Shown: positions 33,424-42,542, counted from the first letter of the stretch. The stretch: 49,839 nt of DNA from Chloroflexota bacterium (GCA_005889495.1 VBHA01000083.1:1-49839), one strand, 5' to 3'. Notes: a model not told the origin generated them from the sequence alone. Numbers and translations are program-made.

Positions 33424-34974
33424 ATGTTGAGAAGGCACAGCGCTTGGGCTCTCGCGGTCGCAGTGGTGTTGGTCACCAACATGGGCACGGCAAAGGCGAG
33501 CCTCATCGACCCGCCGAATCCGATTCAGTACGAGAACACGAGCGCGGGCGCCACCGACTGGCAGCCCTCAGGCCCGGTCGCGGACGATGTGAACAACCAG
33601 ATCAAGGGCTACACCTCGACGCCGAGCGTCGCCCAGGGTCAGACGATCAGCTTCAACGTCAGCGTCAATCCCGCCCAGGGATTCGTGATGCGGTTCTACC
33701 GGATGGGCTGGTATGGAGGCCTGGGCGCGCGGCTGATGATGATCACCGGGCTGATCCCCGGCACCACCCAGGCGCCCTGCGTGCCCGACGCGACCACCGG
33801 CCTCATCGACTGCGGCTGGTCGTCGTCGTACAGCGTCACAGTACCGGCGACCTGGACGAGCGGCATCTACCTGGTGAAGATGATCAACACGCTCGGCTAC
33901 CAGGACTACATGATCTTCGTGGTCCGGGACGGGCGCCCGGCAGCGATCGTCTACCAGCAGCCCATCAACACTTACGAGGGCTACAACAACTACCCCGACG
34001 ACCACGCCACCGGCAAGAGCCTGTACGACTACGCCAGCTTCGGCGCCAACACCATCGCCGGCACGACGCGCGCGGTCAAGGTGTCATTCAACCGCCCCTT
34101 CAATGACCTGGGCGTCGGGGACTTCCTCTTCTGGGAGGTCGACTTCGTGCGCTGGATCGAACGGTCCGGCTACGACGTCACATACGCGACCGACGTCGAC
34201 ACGCAGGAGGGCAACGTCAACCTGACCAACAGCCGCGCCGTCGTCGTGGTCGGTCACAGCGAGTACTGGACCAAGGAGATGCGCGACAGGTTCGAGTCGG
34301 CGCGCGATGCGGGCGTCAGCCTGGGCTTCTTTGGCGCCAACACCGACTACCGGCAGGTGCGGTACGAAGCGGCGGCTGACGGCACGCCCGACCGCGTCCT
34401 CGTCCACTACCGCGACCCTGCCCTGGATCCGGTGCAGGGGTCGACCACCACGACCGAGACCCGCGGGGCCCCGGTCAACCGGCCGGAGCAGCCGCTCCTT
34501 GGGGTCCAGTACAGCTCCTACGTGGCCTGGGGCGCAAACGTCGACCACGTGGTCATCAACAGCACCAACTCCATCAACACCGGCACCCTCCTGCTGGAGG
34601 GCACCCACGTGCCTGGCATCGTCGGCTACGAGATGGACAGGTACATGAGCAACTACCCGGTGCCGGCGGGCAGCGGCTACACGTTGCTCTCGTGGTCGCC
34701 GTACACGGACGTGAACGGAGCTTCTGACGTCTCCAACTCGTCGATCTACCAGGCGCCCAGTGGGGCGTGGGTCTTCTGCGCGGGCACGATCTCCTGGAGC
34801 TACGCGCTCGACAGCTTCGCGGGCCCCGGAGCCGACGCTCGCATGCAGCGCTTGACGGCCAACGTGCTCGACCGGTTCACGGGCGGTGTCTCCGTCGCCG
34901 GACCGATGGCGACGGTCAACCTGCCGTCGATCAAGACCTGGCTGAAGGCGCCGGTCCAGATACCGGGCGACTGA
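33424..34974 (+). CDS. Secreted N,N-dimethylformamidase-beta-like protein
   Basis: Exported protein of about 516 residues. A signal peptide (LRRHSAWALAVAVVLVTNMG) is followed by an N-terminal beta domain with FYRMGWYGGLGARL. The larger module has IVYQQPINTYEGYNN, GKSLYDYAS, the WIERSGYDVTYATDVD segment, VVVVGHSEYWTKEMRD and LGFFGANTDYRQVRY. This resembles the C-terminal domain of the N,N-dimethylformamidase large subunit family, often found as secreted proteins of unknown substrate. Whether the metal-site residues are kept cannot be judged by eye. ATG 33424 (or GTG 33412) follows GGGGGAG. It sits within the polysaccharide locus, so amide hydrolysis on the polymer is a possible role. Confidence 0.85.
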   Translation: MLRRHSAWALAVAVVLVTNMGTAKASLIDPPNPIQYENTSAGATDWQPSGPVADDVNNQIKGYTSTPSVAQGQTISFNVSVNPAQGFVMRFYRMGWYGGLGARLMMITGLIPGTTQAPCVPDATTGLIDCGWSSSYSVTVPATWTSGIYLVKMINTLGYQDYMIFVVRDGRPAAIVYQQPINTYEGYNNYPDDHATGKSLYDYASFGANTIAGTTRAVKVSFNRPFNDLGVGDFLFWEVDFVRWIERSGYDVTYATDVDTQEGNVNLTNSRAVVVVGHSEYWTKEMRDRFESARDAGVSLGFFGANTDYRQVRYEAAADGTPDRVLVHYRDPALDPVQGSTTTTETRGAPVNRPEQPLLGVQYSSYVAWGANVDHVVINSTNSINTGTLLLEGTHVPGIVGYEMDRYMSNYPVPAGSGYTLLSWSPYTDVNGASDVSNSSIYQAPSGAWVFCAGTISWSYALDSFAGPGADARMQRLTANVLDRFTGGVSVAGPMATVNLPSIKTWLKAPVQIPGD

Positions 34975-35927
34975 GGAGAGCGATCCGGTTCAGCTGCTCG
35001 GCGACGGCGGCGCGGTCGCCGTCGCCGACCGCCGGGTGGACCGGGATCGAGAACATGTCGAGCGCCGCCCGCTCCGCCTCGGGACAGGAAACGGCGCCGT
35101 CCGCTTCGCGGTAAGGGGGCTGAAGGTGGATCGGCAGCGGGTAGTACACGCCCGTCCCGATGCCGTTCCGCTCCAGCTCCGCACGTACCTCGTCGCGTGA
35201 GAGCGGACTGCCCTCGGGCACCCTCAGCGTGTACTGGTGGTAGACGTGGTGGTGCCCGCGCATGGTGCGGGGGCGCACATAGGCCGCGGACACCGTCTGG
35301 TCGTAGGCCGCCGCCAGCTCGCGCCGCCGAGCGGTGATGGCCGGGAGCTTGCGCAGCTGCACAAGCCCGATGGCCGCCTCCATCTCCGTCATCCGGAAGT
35401 TGTAGCCCACCGCGTCATGCACATACGGCCGGGTGCTGTACGCCTGGTGGCGCAGGCTGGCGCAGGCGTGCGCCACGGCCTCGTCATTCGTGATGACCAT
35501 CCCGCCCTCGCCGGTGGTGATGTTCTTGGTCGCGTACAGGGAGTAGACCGCGGTCCCGAGTGAGCCCAGCGGCCGGTCGTCGATCGTGGCTCCGACCGCC
35601 TGCCTCGACGCTCATGTTCAGGGTGTCGTCGACGTCCGCGAACACCGGCCTGGCGCCCGTGTGCCGGATCGCATTCGCGGTCGCGATGAAGGTCAGCGGG
35701 CTGGTGATCACCTCGTCGCCTGGGCCGACACCATGCGCGAGCAGGGCCAGGAAGAGCGCGGCCGTCCCGTTGCAGGTGGCCACGCCGAACCTCGCTCCCA
35801 TCGCGCCCGCGAATGCCTCCTCGAACTCCCGCACCCGCTCACCCTGCGCAAGGGCGCCCGAACGCATCACCTCGAGGACCGCCGCCTCCTCCTCCGGACC
35901 CAGCTGAGGGCGCGCGATCGGGATCAA
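34931..35927 (-). pseudogene. DegT/DnrJ/EryC1 aminotransferase, broken by internal deletion and frame change
   Basis: PLP-dependent sugar aminotransferase gene in two frames. The 5' frame runs from TTG 35927 (IPIARPQLGPEEEAAV, FGVATCNGTAALFLAL, SPLTFIATANAIRHTGARPVF) to TLNMSVEA at about 35600. The 3' frame continues from QAVGATIDDRPLGSLG near 35598 and includes YSLYATKN with the PLP lysine, then EMEAAIGLVQLRKL and the normal end. The roughly 43 residues normally between these parts, with the conserved Glu-Asp that binds the PLP ring, are missing, and the frame changes at the junction. The enzyme should be inactive. The TTG start overlaps the flippase stop (TTGA). An assembly error is possible, but a plain frameshift would not remove the missing block. 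Confidence 0.85.
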
Positions 35928-37219
35928 GGTGCCACCTGCACGCCGACCTGTTCCGCCCTGTGCAGGGGCGCGACCCGGAGGTAGAGCACCCACACCGTGA
36001 AGGCGCTGATGACGAGCAGCCGCAGCCCGGATCCCAGGCAGAACGCCGTCGCGGCGCCCGAGAGCCCGGCGGTCGGGACGAGCACCACGCCTGCCGTCAC
36101 AGTGGCGACCATGCCGACACCGGTCGCCACCATGTCGACGGTGGGCCGGCCGAGGCCGATCCAGAGGCCGAACGGGACCATGTAGAGACCGTGGAGGGCC
36201 ATGCCCAGGCCCAGGAGCGCAAGCGGGCCCGCGGCATCCGGATAGCGGCTGCCGAACGTGAATCCGATCAGCGCCTGTCCGAAGATCAAGAGCCCGACGG
36301 CTCCTGGCGCGGTCACGAGCGCTGCGAGCCCCACCACGCGCGGCAGGTATCGCTTCACCTCGGCCTCGGGCAGTCGGGCCACCCGCGGGACCAGCACGGT
36401 CCCGATGGCGGCCGGCGCCAGCCACACCGCGTTGGCCAGCGTCTTGGCTGCTCCATAGTTGCCGGTGGCCGTGGCGTGCAGCACGTGCTGGACGAGTATG
36501 AGGTCGGCGCTGATCCAGACGGCGAAGAAGACGGACTGGATCAGCAGCGGCCGGATGAAGCGAAGGACCTCGAGCATGCGGCGCCGGGCGAGGACCGCCC
36601 AGGGAAAGCGCAGGTGCACCGGAGCCAGGCCCTGCAGCAGCAGGCATGCGGCCACGTCGGAGAGGCCGTAGATGATCACGAACAGGGCGGCCGACCGCCA
36701 GCCCGCGGCCGACGCGCCGATGATCGCGACCAGCTGGAGGAGGTTGGCGAGGCCGAAGACGAGGGCCATCGAGGTGAACCTGTCCAGCCCGCGCTGGACC
36801 TCCTTGTAGCTCTCGAAGACGCTGACGCCGACCAGGTTGGCGGCGATGCCGGCGAGCATCCAGCCCCCGAGCCCGAGGAGCGCCGCCGCCGGCAGGGCGA
36901 CGACCAGGCTCGCGGCCAGCAGCACCCCGACCACCGAGAGCCAGTTGGCGAAATAGTCCTCCTGCAGGGTGAGGTCGTCGTGGTGGCGAGCCAGGTAGCG
37001 CGACAGGCCGCAGGGCGCGGCGGAGATCAGGACGGACGCGATCGCGGCGATCGCCAGCGCGTAGGTCATCCGGCCGAAATCGGCGGGCGCGAGCAGCCGG
37101 GCGGCCGCGACGGCGAAAAGGAAGCCCAGGAGCCGAGCCGCCGAGAGGCCCATCAGCAGGACCACCGACCTGCGCATCAGATCGATGTCGGGCAGGGCGT
37201 GGCGCAGGCGGCTAGCCAC
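35924..37219 (-). CDS. Polysaccharide flippase, Wzx/MOP family
   Basis: Integral-membrane transporter of about 431 residues with about 12-14 hydrophobic helices. The N-terminal part has RRSVVLLMGLSAARLLGFLF and LAPADFGRMTYALA, the usual opening of O-antigen/EPS flippases. It should move the lipid-linked repeat unit to the outer face of the membrane. GTG 37219 is chosen because GGAG lies about 8 nt upstream; a TTG at 37255 is possible. It overlaps the polymerase gene by 8 nt and the aminotransferase pseudogene by 4 nt. Confidence 0.93.
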   Translation of the reverse strand: MASRLRHALPDIDLMRRSVVLLMGLSAARLLGFLFAVAAARLLAPADFGRMTYALAIAAIASVLISAAPCGLSRYLARHHDDLTLQEDYFANWLSVVGVLLAASLVVALPAAALLGLGGWMLAGIAANLVGVSVFESYKEVQRGLDRFTSMALVFGLANLLQLVAIIGASAAGWRSAALFVIIYGLSDVAACLLLQGLAPVHLRFPWAVLARRRMLEVLRFIRPLLIQSVFFAVWISADLILVQHVLHATATGNYGAAKTLANAVWLAPAAIGTVLVPRVARLPEAEVKRYLPRVVGLAALVTAPGAVGLLIFGQALIGFTFGSRYPDAAGPLALLGLGMALHGLYMVPFGLWIGLGRPTVDMVATGVGMVATVTAGVVLVPTAGLSGAATAFCLGSGLRLLVISAFTVWVLYLRVAPLHRAEQVGVQVAP

Positions 37220-38582
37220 CGGCCGGCTCCGGGCGCCCGGGCCAGTCAGGCGCAAGTCCGCCGCGGAGGACGACGACGTGGCTTCGTGCGAGCTCAGGCG
37301 TCCGCAGCGACGCGAGCAGTCCGACCTGCATCCAGAACAGCTGCGACACGGCGGCGAAGGTCAGGTACTCCGAGGTCGCGCCCATGAGGGCCATGGCGAT
37401 GACCGTGGCCAGGGCGACCGCGCCCATCGCACGAGCAGCGTGCGAGGGGCTGAAGCGTTCGCGCCACCCGACGACGCCGATGACCGCGAACACCCCGAGG
37501 AGCAGCCCGACCCCGAGCAGGCCGGCCCGGAAGACGGCGTAGAGGTACTCGTTGTCGACGAACGTGTCGATCGCCTCGGGGACCATGCTCGGGATGGTCG
37601 TGCCGCTGCCGAACCACAGGTTGTCGGCGGCGGCCGGGATGAAGAACTCCTGCCAGTACCGGATGCGCCACTCGAGCGTCGCCGGCACCGCCACGCCCGA
37701 GCCGCCACCCACGAGCAGCTGCTGCTGGTCGACCCGTTCGTTCAGGAACGGCCACAGAAGCAGGGCGGATACCGCCAGGGTGCCCAGCACCATCCACACG
37801 TGCGGCGGTATGCGGCGGCTGTAGACCAGGATCAGGACCACCACGGCGGGCAGGGCGACCAGCGGCGCCCACGTCTCGCTGGCGAGCAGGGAGGCGATGT
37901 TGACGAGCATGACCAGGCTGAGCCAGACGCCGTTGAAGCCGGGAACACGAGCGGCGGCGAGCGCGAGCGCGAGCGTGCAGCTCATCAGCCCGAACGCCCC
38001 GACCGCGCTGAAGTGGCCGAGCAGGGAGGTCGGGCGATAGACGGGGTCCCAGCTGGGCAGCACCGGGGTGTCGTAATACACCGCGACGGCGGTACGCACG
38101 TTCGGCTCCACGAGCTCGGCGACGGCCACGACGCCGACCACGATGCTGGCCAGCATCATCAGGTTGAGCGTGATCCGAGTTGCGCGGGGCGACAGCTGAG
38201 ACCGCGAAAAGACCAGGTACACAGCCAGGTACTGGACCGGCGCCATGATGGTGCGCCAGGTGTCCAGGTCGGCCTGGATCCGGGTCAACAGCAGGACGAG
38301 GGTCGGGATCAGGACAGAGCCGATGGAAAAGCCGAACACGGCCAGGTCCAGGCCGCTGAAGTAAAGCGGGCGAGGCCGCCACAGCCGGTTGAGAAGGACG
38401 CCGGCGAGGACGGACATCACGAGGGCCTCGCTCGGGCGCAGCAGGGGCAGGAGCGTATCCCGCCCCAGTCCGGCGGTGAGCGGAACCGCGAGCGCGATCA
38501 GGGCGCAGCCGGCGCCGGGCCGCCAGGCGGTGAGGCCGACGATGCCAAGAAAGATCCCCGCCGCGAGAAGGATCGCGGCCAT
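37212..38582 (-). CDS. O-antigen/EPS polymerase or ligase-like membrane protein (Wzy type)
   Basis: Membrane protein of 456 residues with about 10-12 helices and a large periplasmic loop between residues 270 and 350 (NERVDQQQLLVGGG to MVPEAIDTFVDNEYLY). This layout is that of O-antigen ligase/polymerase proteins (PF04932-like). The loop has FGSGTTIPS and the VDNEYLY segment seen in this group. It lies 9 nt downstream of the Wzz-like gene and overlaps the flippase gene. It likely links repeat units outside the membrane. Confidence 0.88.
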   Translation of the reverse strand: MAAILLAAGIFLGIVGLTAWRPGAGCALIALAVPLTAGLGRDTLLPLLRPSEALVMSVLAGVLLNRLWRPRPLYFSGLDLAVFGFSIGSVLIPTLVLLLTRIQADLDTWRTIMAPVQYLAVYLVFSRSQLSPRATRITLNLMMLASIVVGVVAVAELVEPNVRTAVAVYYDTPVLPSWDPVYRPTSLLGHFSAVGAFGLMSCTLALALAAARVPGFNGVWLSLVMLVNIASLLASETWAPLVALPAVVVLILVYSRRIPPHVWMVLGTLAVSALLLWPFLNERVDQQQLLVGGGSGVAVPATLEWRIRYWQEFFIPAAADNLWFGSGTTIPSMVPEAIDTFVDNEYLYAVFRAGLLGVGLLLGVFAVIGVVGWRERFSPSHAARAMGAVALATVIAMALMGATSEYLTFAAVSQLFWMQVGLLASLRTPELARSHVVVLRGGLAPDWPGRPEPAGG

Positions 38583-38591
38583 CAGCCAGGT

Positions 38592-39968
38592 CTAGTGCCC
38601 GTTGCGGCGGTGCCGGAGCGGGTTGCCGCGGTGGCCGTTGCGGCCCGCGCCTCGCGGCAGGAGCACGGCGGCGACCACCTCGGCTCCCGCCTGGCGCAGG
38701 AGCTCCGCCGTGCGCCGAGCCTCGCGAAACCGGGTGTCGCCGGTGGTCGCGACCACGATCGCCGGCCCCCCCGCACCCGCGAGCCGGACCACGCGCGCAC
38801 TGGACTCGGGTGACAGGGCCGCCACCACGGTGAGGTCTGAGGCCGGAGCCGCGCCCCCGTCCATCGTGGACGTCGGGATCACGGCGGCCGTCTGCCCGGC
38901 ATCCGTGGCGGCTGCGGCGAGCTCCCAGGCCACCGAGTCGGCCGAATCGCGCGCGGAGGCGCCGGTGACGAGGATCGTCTGCATCGAGCCCTGCTGGGCC
39001 AGGAGGTTGGCGTGGGCGAGCGCGTATGGCACCGCTCCCGCGGACCGTTTGCGAGCCTTCGGTACGCGGACCACGAGGTCGGTGCCGACGGCCCGCCCCA
39101 GCTGCTCGGGCTCCAGCAGGCGGTCGTCGAAGTACTCGACCAGGAGCGCGACCAGGATCCCGAGGACCAGCCCCGCCAGCACCCCGGCCGCAAGGTAGCG
39201 GAGCGGGTCGGGGTCGGAGGGCTTCGCCGGCGGGTCAGCCGTCTGGATCACGGACAGGTTGCCGGACAGCCTGAACTGCTCGACCGCCAGGTCCTGGCGC
39301 CGGCCGTAGTCGACCGAGTACTCCCCCTGCAGCTGGTTGAGGTAGGCCAGCTGCGCCGCGGCCTGCGGCGAGTTGGGCGGCGCTTTGTCCAGCGCCTGCT
39401 GGGCCGTGGTGATGGCCGCGTCAAGGCGTTTCAGCTCGGAGTCCAGATAGTCCCGGGTCGGCTTCAGCAGCTGGTCGATCTGCTGCGCGTCCTGCGCGAC
39501 CAGCGCTTTGGCGACCGCGTTGGCGATGGCCGCGGCGGCCTCCGGCGTGCGGGCGTCGGCGGTGACCCCGATCAGGCTTGTCCCTCGCACGGTGCCGGCG
39601 TGGACCTGGTCGGCGAGCGTATCCGCGCTGCAGGGTGCCCCGGTGGCCGACACGTCGGGATTCCCGCACGCGGCCGCCAGGACCGCGCGACTGGTGGCCA
39701 TCTCGATGTAGTGGTGGCTGAGCAGCTCACCCGCCTGCAGCGCCAGGTCGAAGCCCTGGGAAGAGTTGTGACGCTCGTCGACATACAGGAGCGCGGTCGC
39801 CTCGTATGTCTTCGGCCGGACGAGGGCCAGGGTGGCCGCCACCCCGACGCAGGCCAGCAAGATGACGGCGAGCAGCGCCCGGCGATGCCGCAGGGCGCTG
39901 CCGACCGTCTTGAGGTCGGGGGGCCTGCGCTGGTTCAACCGCTGTTCGCCGGGCGCCTGCGGAAGCAT
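38592..39968 (-). CDS. Wzz-like chain-length protein with degenerate kinase-like domain
   Basis: Polysaccharide co-polymerase of about 458 residues. A first membrane helix (about 33-52) ends in ALVRPKTYEATALLYVDE, typical for Wzz. A long extracytoplasmic coiled part with EMATSRAVLAAACG follows, and a second helix lies at about 248-268 (AAGVLAGLVLGILVALLVEYF). The C-terminal part (about 300-440) looks like a tyrosine-kinase P-loop domain, but the Walker A place is ILVTGASARDSADSVAW, lacking the GKS/T. The end has RGAGRNGHRGN and no tyrosine cluster. It should set chain length without phosphotransfer. ATG 39968 is preferred over an upstream start at 40049. Confidence 0.88.
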   Translation of the reverse strand: MLPQAPGEQRLNQRRPPDLKTVGSALRHRRALLAVILLACVGVAATLALVRPKTYEATALLYVDERHNSSQGFDLALQAGELLSHHYIEMATSRAVLAAACGNPDVSATGAPCSADTLADQVHAGTVRGTSLIGVTADARTPEAAAAIANAVAKALVAQDAQQIDQLLKPTRDYLDSELKRLDAAITTAQQALDKAPPNSPQAAAQLAYLNQLQGEYSVDYGRRQDLAVEQFRLSGNLSVIQTADPPAKPSDPDPLRYLAAGVLAGLVLGILVALLVEYFDDRLLEPEQLGRAVGTDLVVRVPKARKRSAGAVPYALAHANLLAQQGSMQTILVTGASARDSADSVAWELAAAATDAGQTAAVIPTSTMDGGAAPASDLTVVAALSPESSARVVRLAGAGGPAIVVATTGDTRFREARRTAELLRQAGAEVVAAVLLPRGAGRNGHRGNPLRHRRNGH

Positions 39969-40110
39969 GCACCCATCCTGTTTCGAGCCTAGCCGCGGGC
40001 CCCTCCCGGGTAAATGGGCGGGAGTCCCACCGGCAGGAGCAACGCCCATGCGCAGGGTTTGGGCCTCGGCCGCGTTATGCGCGGTTGATTCCCGGAGCGC
40101 TGGAGGTGCG

Positions 40111-41484
40111 GTGAACCGCGTCCGCCTTCGTCATGCATCCGCGTGCGTCATCGCAGGCCTGGTCCTTGCGCCCTGGGCGGTTGCTGCCCTGACGTCGAAC
40201 AACTCCGCGCAAGCCGCCGCCGCGCCGTGCACGACCCAGTGGGGCATGTACCTGACCAACGCCCCGCTTGATCCCGCGATGACTGCGATTCGGACGATGG
40301 ACAACAGCGTCAATCGCCACAGCGGGATCGTCCACTGGTACACGCAGTGGGGCGCCTCCTGGGGCACGTGGGCGTACGTGCATCCGCTGTTCGATAACAT
40401 CCGCAAGTACAACTCGGTCTACGGCGCCGGCGCGACCCCCCTGCTCACCTGGGAGGCATGGGGGCCCACCCCGTACACGGTGGCGCACAACAGCTTCCCG
40501 CTCAAGAGCATCGCGGCCGGAAGCTTCGACGCCTACATCGACTCCTGGGCGAACGGCCTGAAGGCTTACGGCTACCCGGTGATGCTCGACGTGCTCCACG
40601 AGATGGACGGCAACTGGTACCCCTGGGGCTATGGGGTGAACGGGAACACGCAGGCCGACTACATCGCCGCGTTCCGCCACATCCACGACCGCTTCACGCG
40701 CGTCGGCGCCACGAACGTCAAGTGGGTCTGGAATCCGGACGCGTGGAACCCGGCGCATGTCGACCAGCGGACCTTCTATCCGGGTGACGCTTACGTCGAC
40801 TGGATGGCGATCGACGTCTACAACTGGGGCCACAACTCAGGGACGTGGGAGTCGCTGGCACAGCTCCTGGCCGACATGCAGATCTACAACCACCTGGCCG
40901 CGATGTCCTCGAAGCCGATGATGTTCGCCGAGTGGGGCAGCGCCGAACCGGTGGCCGGCGACCCCGCCGGCGTGACCAAGGGACAGTGGATCATCGACTC
41001 GGCCAGGGCGCTCGCCACGACGTTCACGCGCATCAAGGCCGCCATCTGGTTCAGCGAGAATGGCGGCGTCTTCGCCCTCGACTCGTCCGCCAACTCGATC
41101 GCGGGCGCGCGGACCGCTTTCGGAGGCTGCGGTGCCCCCGCACCACCCCCGAGCCCGAAACCAACTCCCAAGCCGAGCCCCGTCACCAGCCCGGCGCAGA
41201 GTCCCAGGCCGGCGGCCAGCCCCACCTCGTCGTCCAGCCACGCCTCACCCAGCCCGGCGGCCGCCGCCGGTGGCAAGCAGTCACCAAGCCCCAAGCAATC
41301 GCCGAAAGCGCCTGGCTCTTCAGCCTCGGCATCAGCGTCGCCGCAGCCGGCGAAGTTGACCGCGGCCACCACCAACGAGCCGGGCATCACCGTCCTCAAG
41401 GTGGGCGCGGTACTGATCGCGATCGGCTGGGTCGGCTGGTGGTTCCTGCGGTTTGCCGCCGGGCTGAGGCGCCGTAAGCGCTAG
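40111..41484 (+). CDS. GH26-family glycosidase with C-terminal membrane anchor
   Basis: Exported endo-glycosidase of 457 residues. A signal peptide (about 5-36, ending near AQAAAA) is followed by a catalytic module similar to that of the gene at 28336: shared SVNRHSGIVHWYTQWGASWG region, acid E164 in VLHEMDGNWYPWG, nucleophile E274 in MMFAEWGS. After FGGC comes a Pro/Ser-rich linker (about 340-415), then a hydrophobic helix with GAVLIAIGWVGWWFLRF and a basic tail RRRKR, a typical cell-surface anchor. GTG 40111 has GGAGGT upstream. It is divergent from the Wzz-like gene. It may trim or release the polymer at the cell surface. Confidence 0.9.
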   Translation: MNRVRLRHASACVIAGLVLAPWAVAALTSNNSAQAAAAPCTTQWGMYLTNAPLDPAMTAIRTMDNSVNRHSGIVHWYTQWGASWGTWAYVHPLFDNIRKYNSVYGAGATPLLTWEAWGPTPYTVAHNSFPLKSIAAGSFDAYIDSWANGLKAYGYPVMLDVLHEMDGNWYPWGYGVNGNTQADYIAAFRHIHDRFTRVGATNVKWVWNPDAWNPAHVDQRTFYPGDAYVDWMAIDVYNWGHNSGTWESLAQLLADMQIYNHLAAMSSKPMMFAEWGSAEPVAGDPAGVTKGQWIIDSARALATTFTRIKAAIWFSENGGVFALDSSANSIAGARTAFGGCGAPAPPPSPKPTPKPSPVTSPAQSPRPAASPTSSSSHASPSPAAAAGGKQSPSPKQSPKAPGSSASASASPQPAKLTAATTNEPGITVLKVGAVLIAIGWVGWWFLRFAAGLRRRKR

Positions 41485-41497
41485 CTGTAGCTCGTCC

Positions 41498-42478
41498 TTA
41501 TCTATGTGGCGGGCCGGCCGCCAGCAGCGCCTTCAGCTGGGCCGGGCTGATATTGCCCCCGCTGCAGATCAACGCGACCCTGTGACCCTGGAGCCGGTCG
41601 CGAAGCTTCAACGCGGCGGCCAGCGCTGCCGCGCCCGCCGCCTCGACCAGCGTGCGGGTCTTCTCGATCATCAGCGCCGTCGCGGTGTCGATCTCGTCGT
41701 CCGACACGAGGACGAAGTCGTCGAGCAGCCGGCGCAGGATCCGCTGCGGCAGCTCGAAGGGAGCGGCCGTCGAAAGACCCTCGGCTCGGGTTCGGTTGGG
41801 CGCTTCGCGCGGCTCGTGGTGTTTCCAGCTGAGGTAGGCGGACGGCGCCTCCTCTGACTGGACGCCGATGACCTGGATCTCGGGATTCAGGGCTTTGGCC
41901 GAGATGCACGCGCCCGCCGCACCCGATCCGCCGCCGATGGGCACGATCACGGTGTCGATGTGCGGCTGCTCCTGCAGGACTTCGAGGGTGTGCGTGCCGA
42001 CGCCCGCGATGAGCAGCGGCTCGTCGCCCGAGTGGATGTAGCGGTAGCCGTGCTCCCGCGCCAGTCGCTCCGCGTTCCGGCGCGAGTCGTCGTAGCGCTC
42101 GCCCTCCAGGACCACTTCAGCACCGAGGTCCTGCATCGCCTCCACCTTCACCGGGTTGGCCGCCGCCGGAGCGCAGATGATCGCGCTGACACCGAACAGG
42201 CGGGCGGCGTGGGCGACTGATTGGCCGTGGTTGCCGGTCGACGCCGATATCACCCCGCGGCGCCGCTCGTCGTCGGTCAGGCGGCTCACCAGGTTGATGC
42301 CGCCGCGGACCTTGAAGGCGCCGGTCGGGTTGTGGTTCTCATGCTTGACGTACACCTCGGCCCCGACCAGGCGGTCGATCGCCGGGTACCGGCGGAGCGG
42401 GGTCGGCGACAGGTAGGGACGGATCTGCTTCGCGGCGTCGAGCACGTCGGTGAAGGTCGGTTCCGCGGGCGGCGCCAT
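41498..42478 (-). CDS. Threonine/serine dehydratase-like PLP enzyme
   Basis: Fold-type II PLP enzyme of 326 residues. The PLP lysine is K56 in PTGAFKVRGG. The phosphate-binding glycine loop is IGGGSGAAGA and SASTGNHGQSVAHAA is the substrate loop. The C-terminal CSGGNISP closes the PLP pocket. There is no ACT regulatory domain, so it resembles catabolic TdcB-type threonine ammonia-lyases or serine racemases rather than biosynthetic IlvA. ATG 42478 is the start. It is convergent with the anchored GH26 gene and not clearly linked to the polysaccharide genes. Confidence 0.92.
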   Translation of the reverse strand: MAPPAEPTFTDVLDAAKQIRPYLSPTPLRRYPAIDRLVGAEVYVKHENHNPTGAFKVRGGINLVSRLTDDERRRGVISASTGNHGQSVAHAARLFGVSAIICAPAAANPVKVEAMQDLGAEVVLEGERYDDSRRNAERLAREHGYRYIHSGDEPLLIAGVGTHTLEVLQEQPHIDTVIVPIGGGSGAAGACISAKALNPEIQVIGVQSEEAPSAYLSWKHHEPREAPNRTRAEGLSTAAPFELPQRILRRLLDDFVLVSDDEIDTATALMIEKTRTLVEAAGAAALAAALKLRDRLQGHRVALICSGGNISPAQLKALLAAGPPHR

Positions 42479-42542
42479 CGGGGGACAGGGTAGTGGCTTA
42501 ACTCGGCTCGGATTTGGTTCCTTTCGCTCAACATATCGAGCC

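Noticed and set aside
35813-38813. Long plus-strand open frames opposite the Wzx and Wzy genes
   Set aside because: They have low-complexity, Arg/Gly/Asp/Gln-rich sequence without domains and lie antisense to clear membrane-protein genes; typical high-GC shadow frames.
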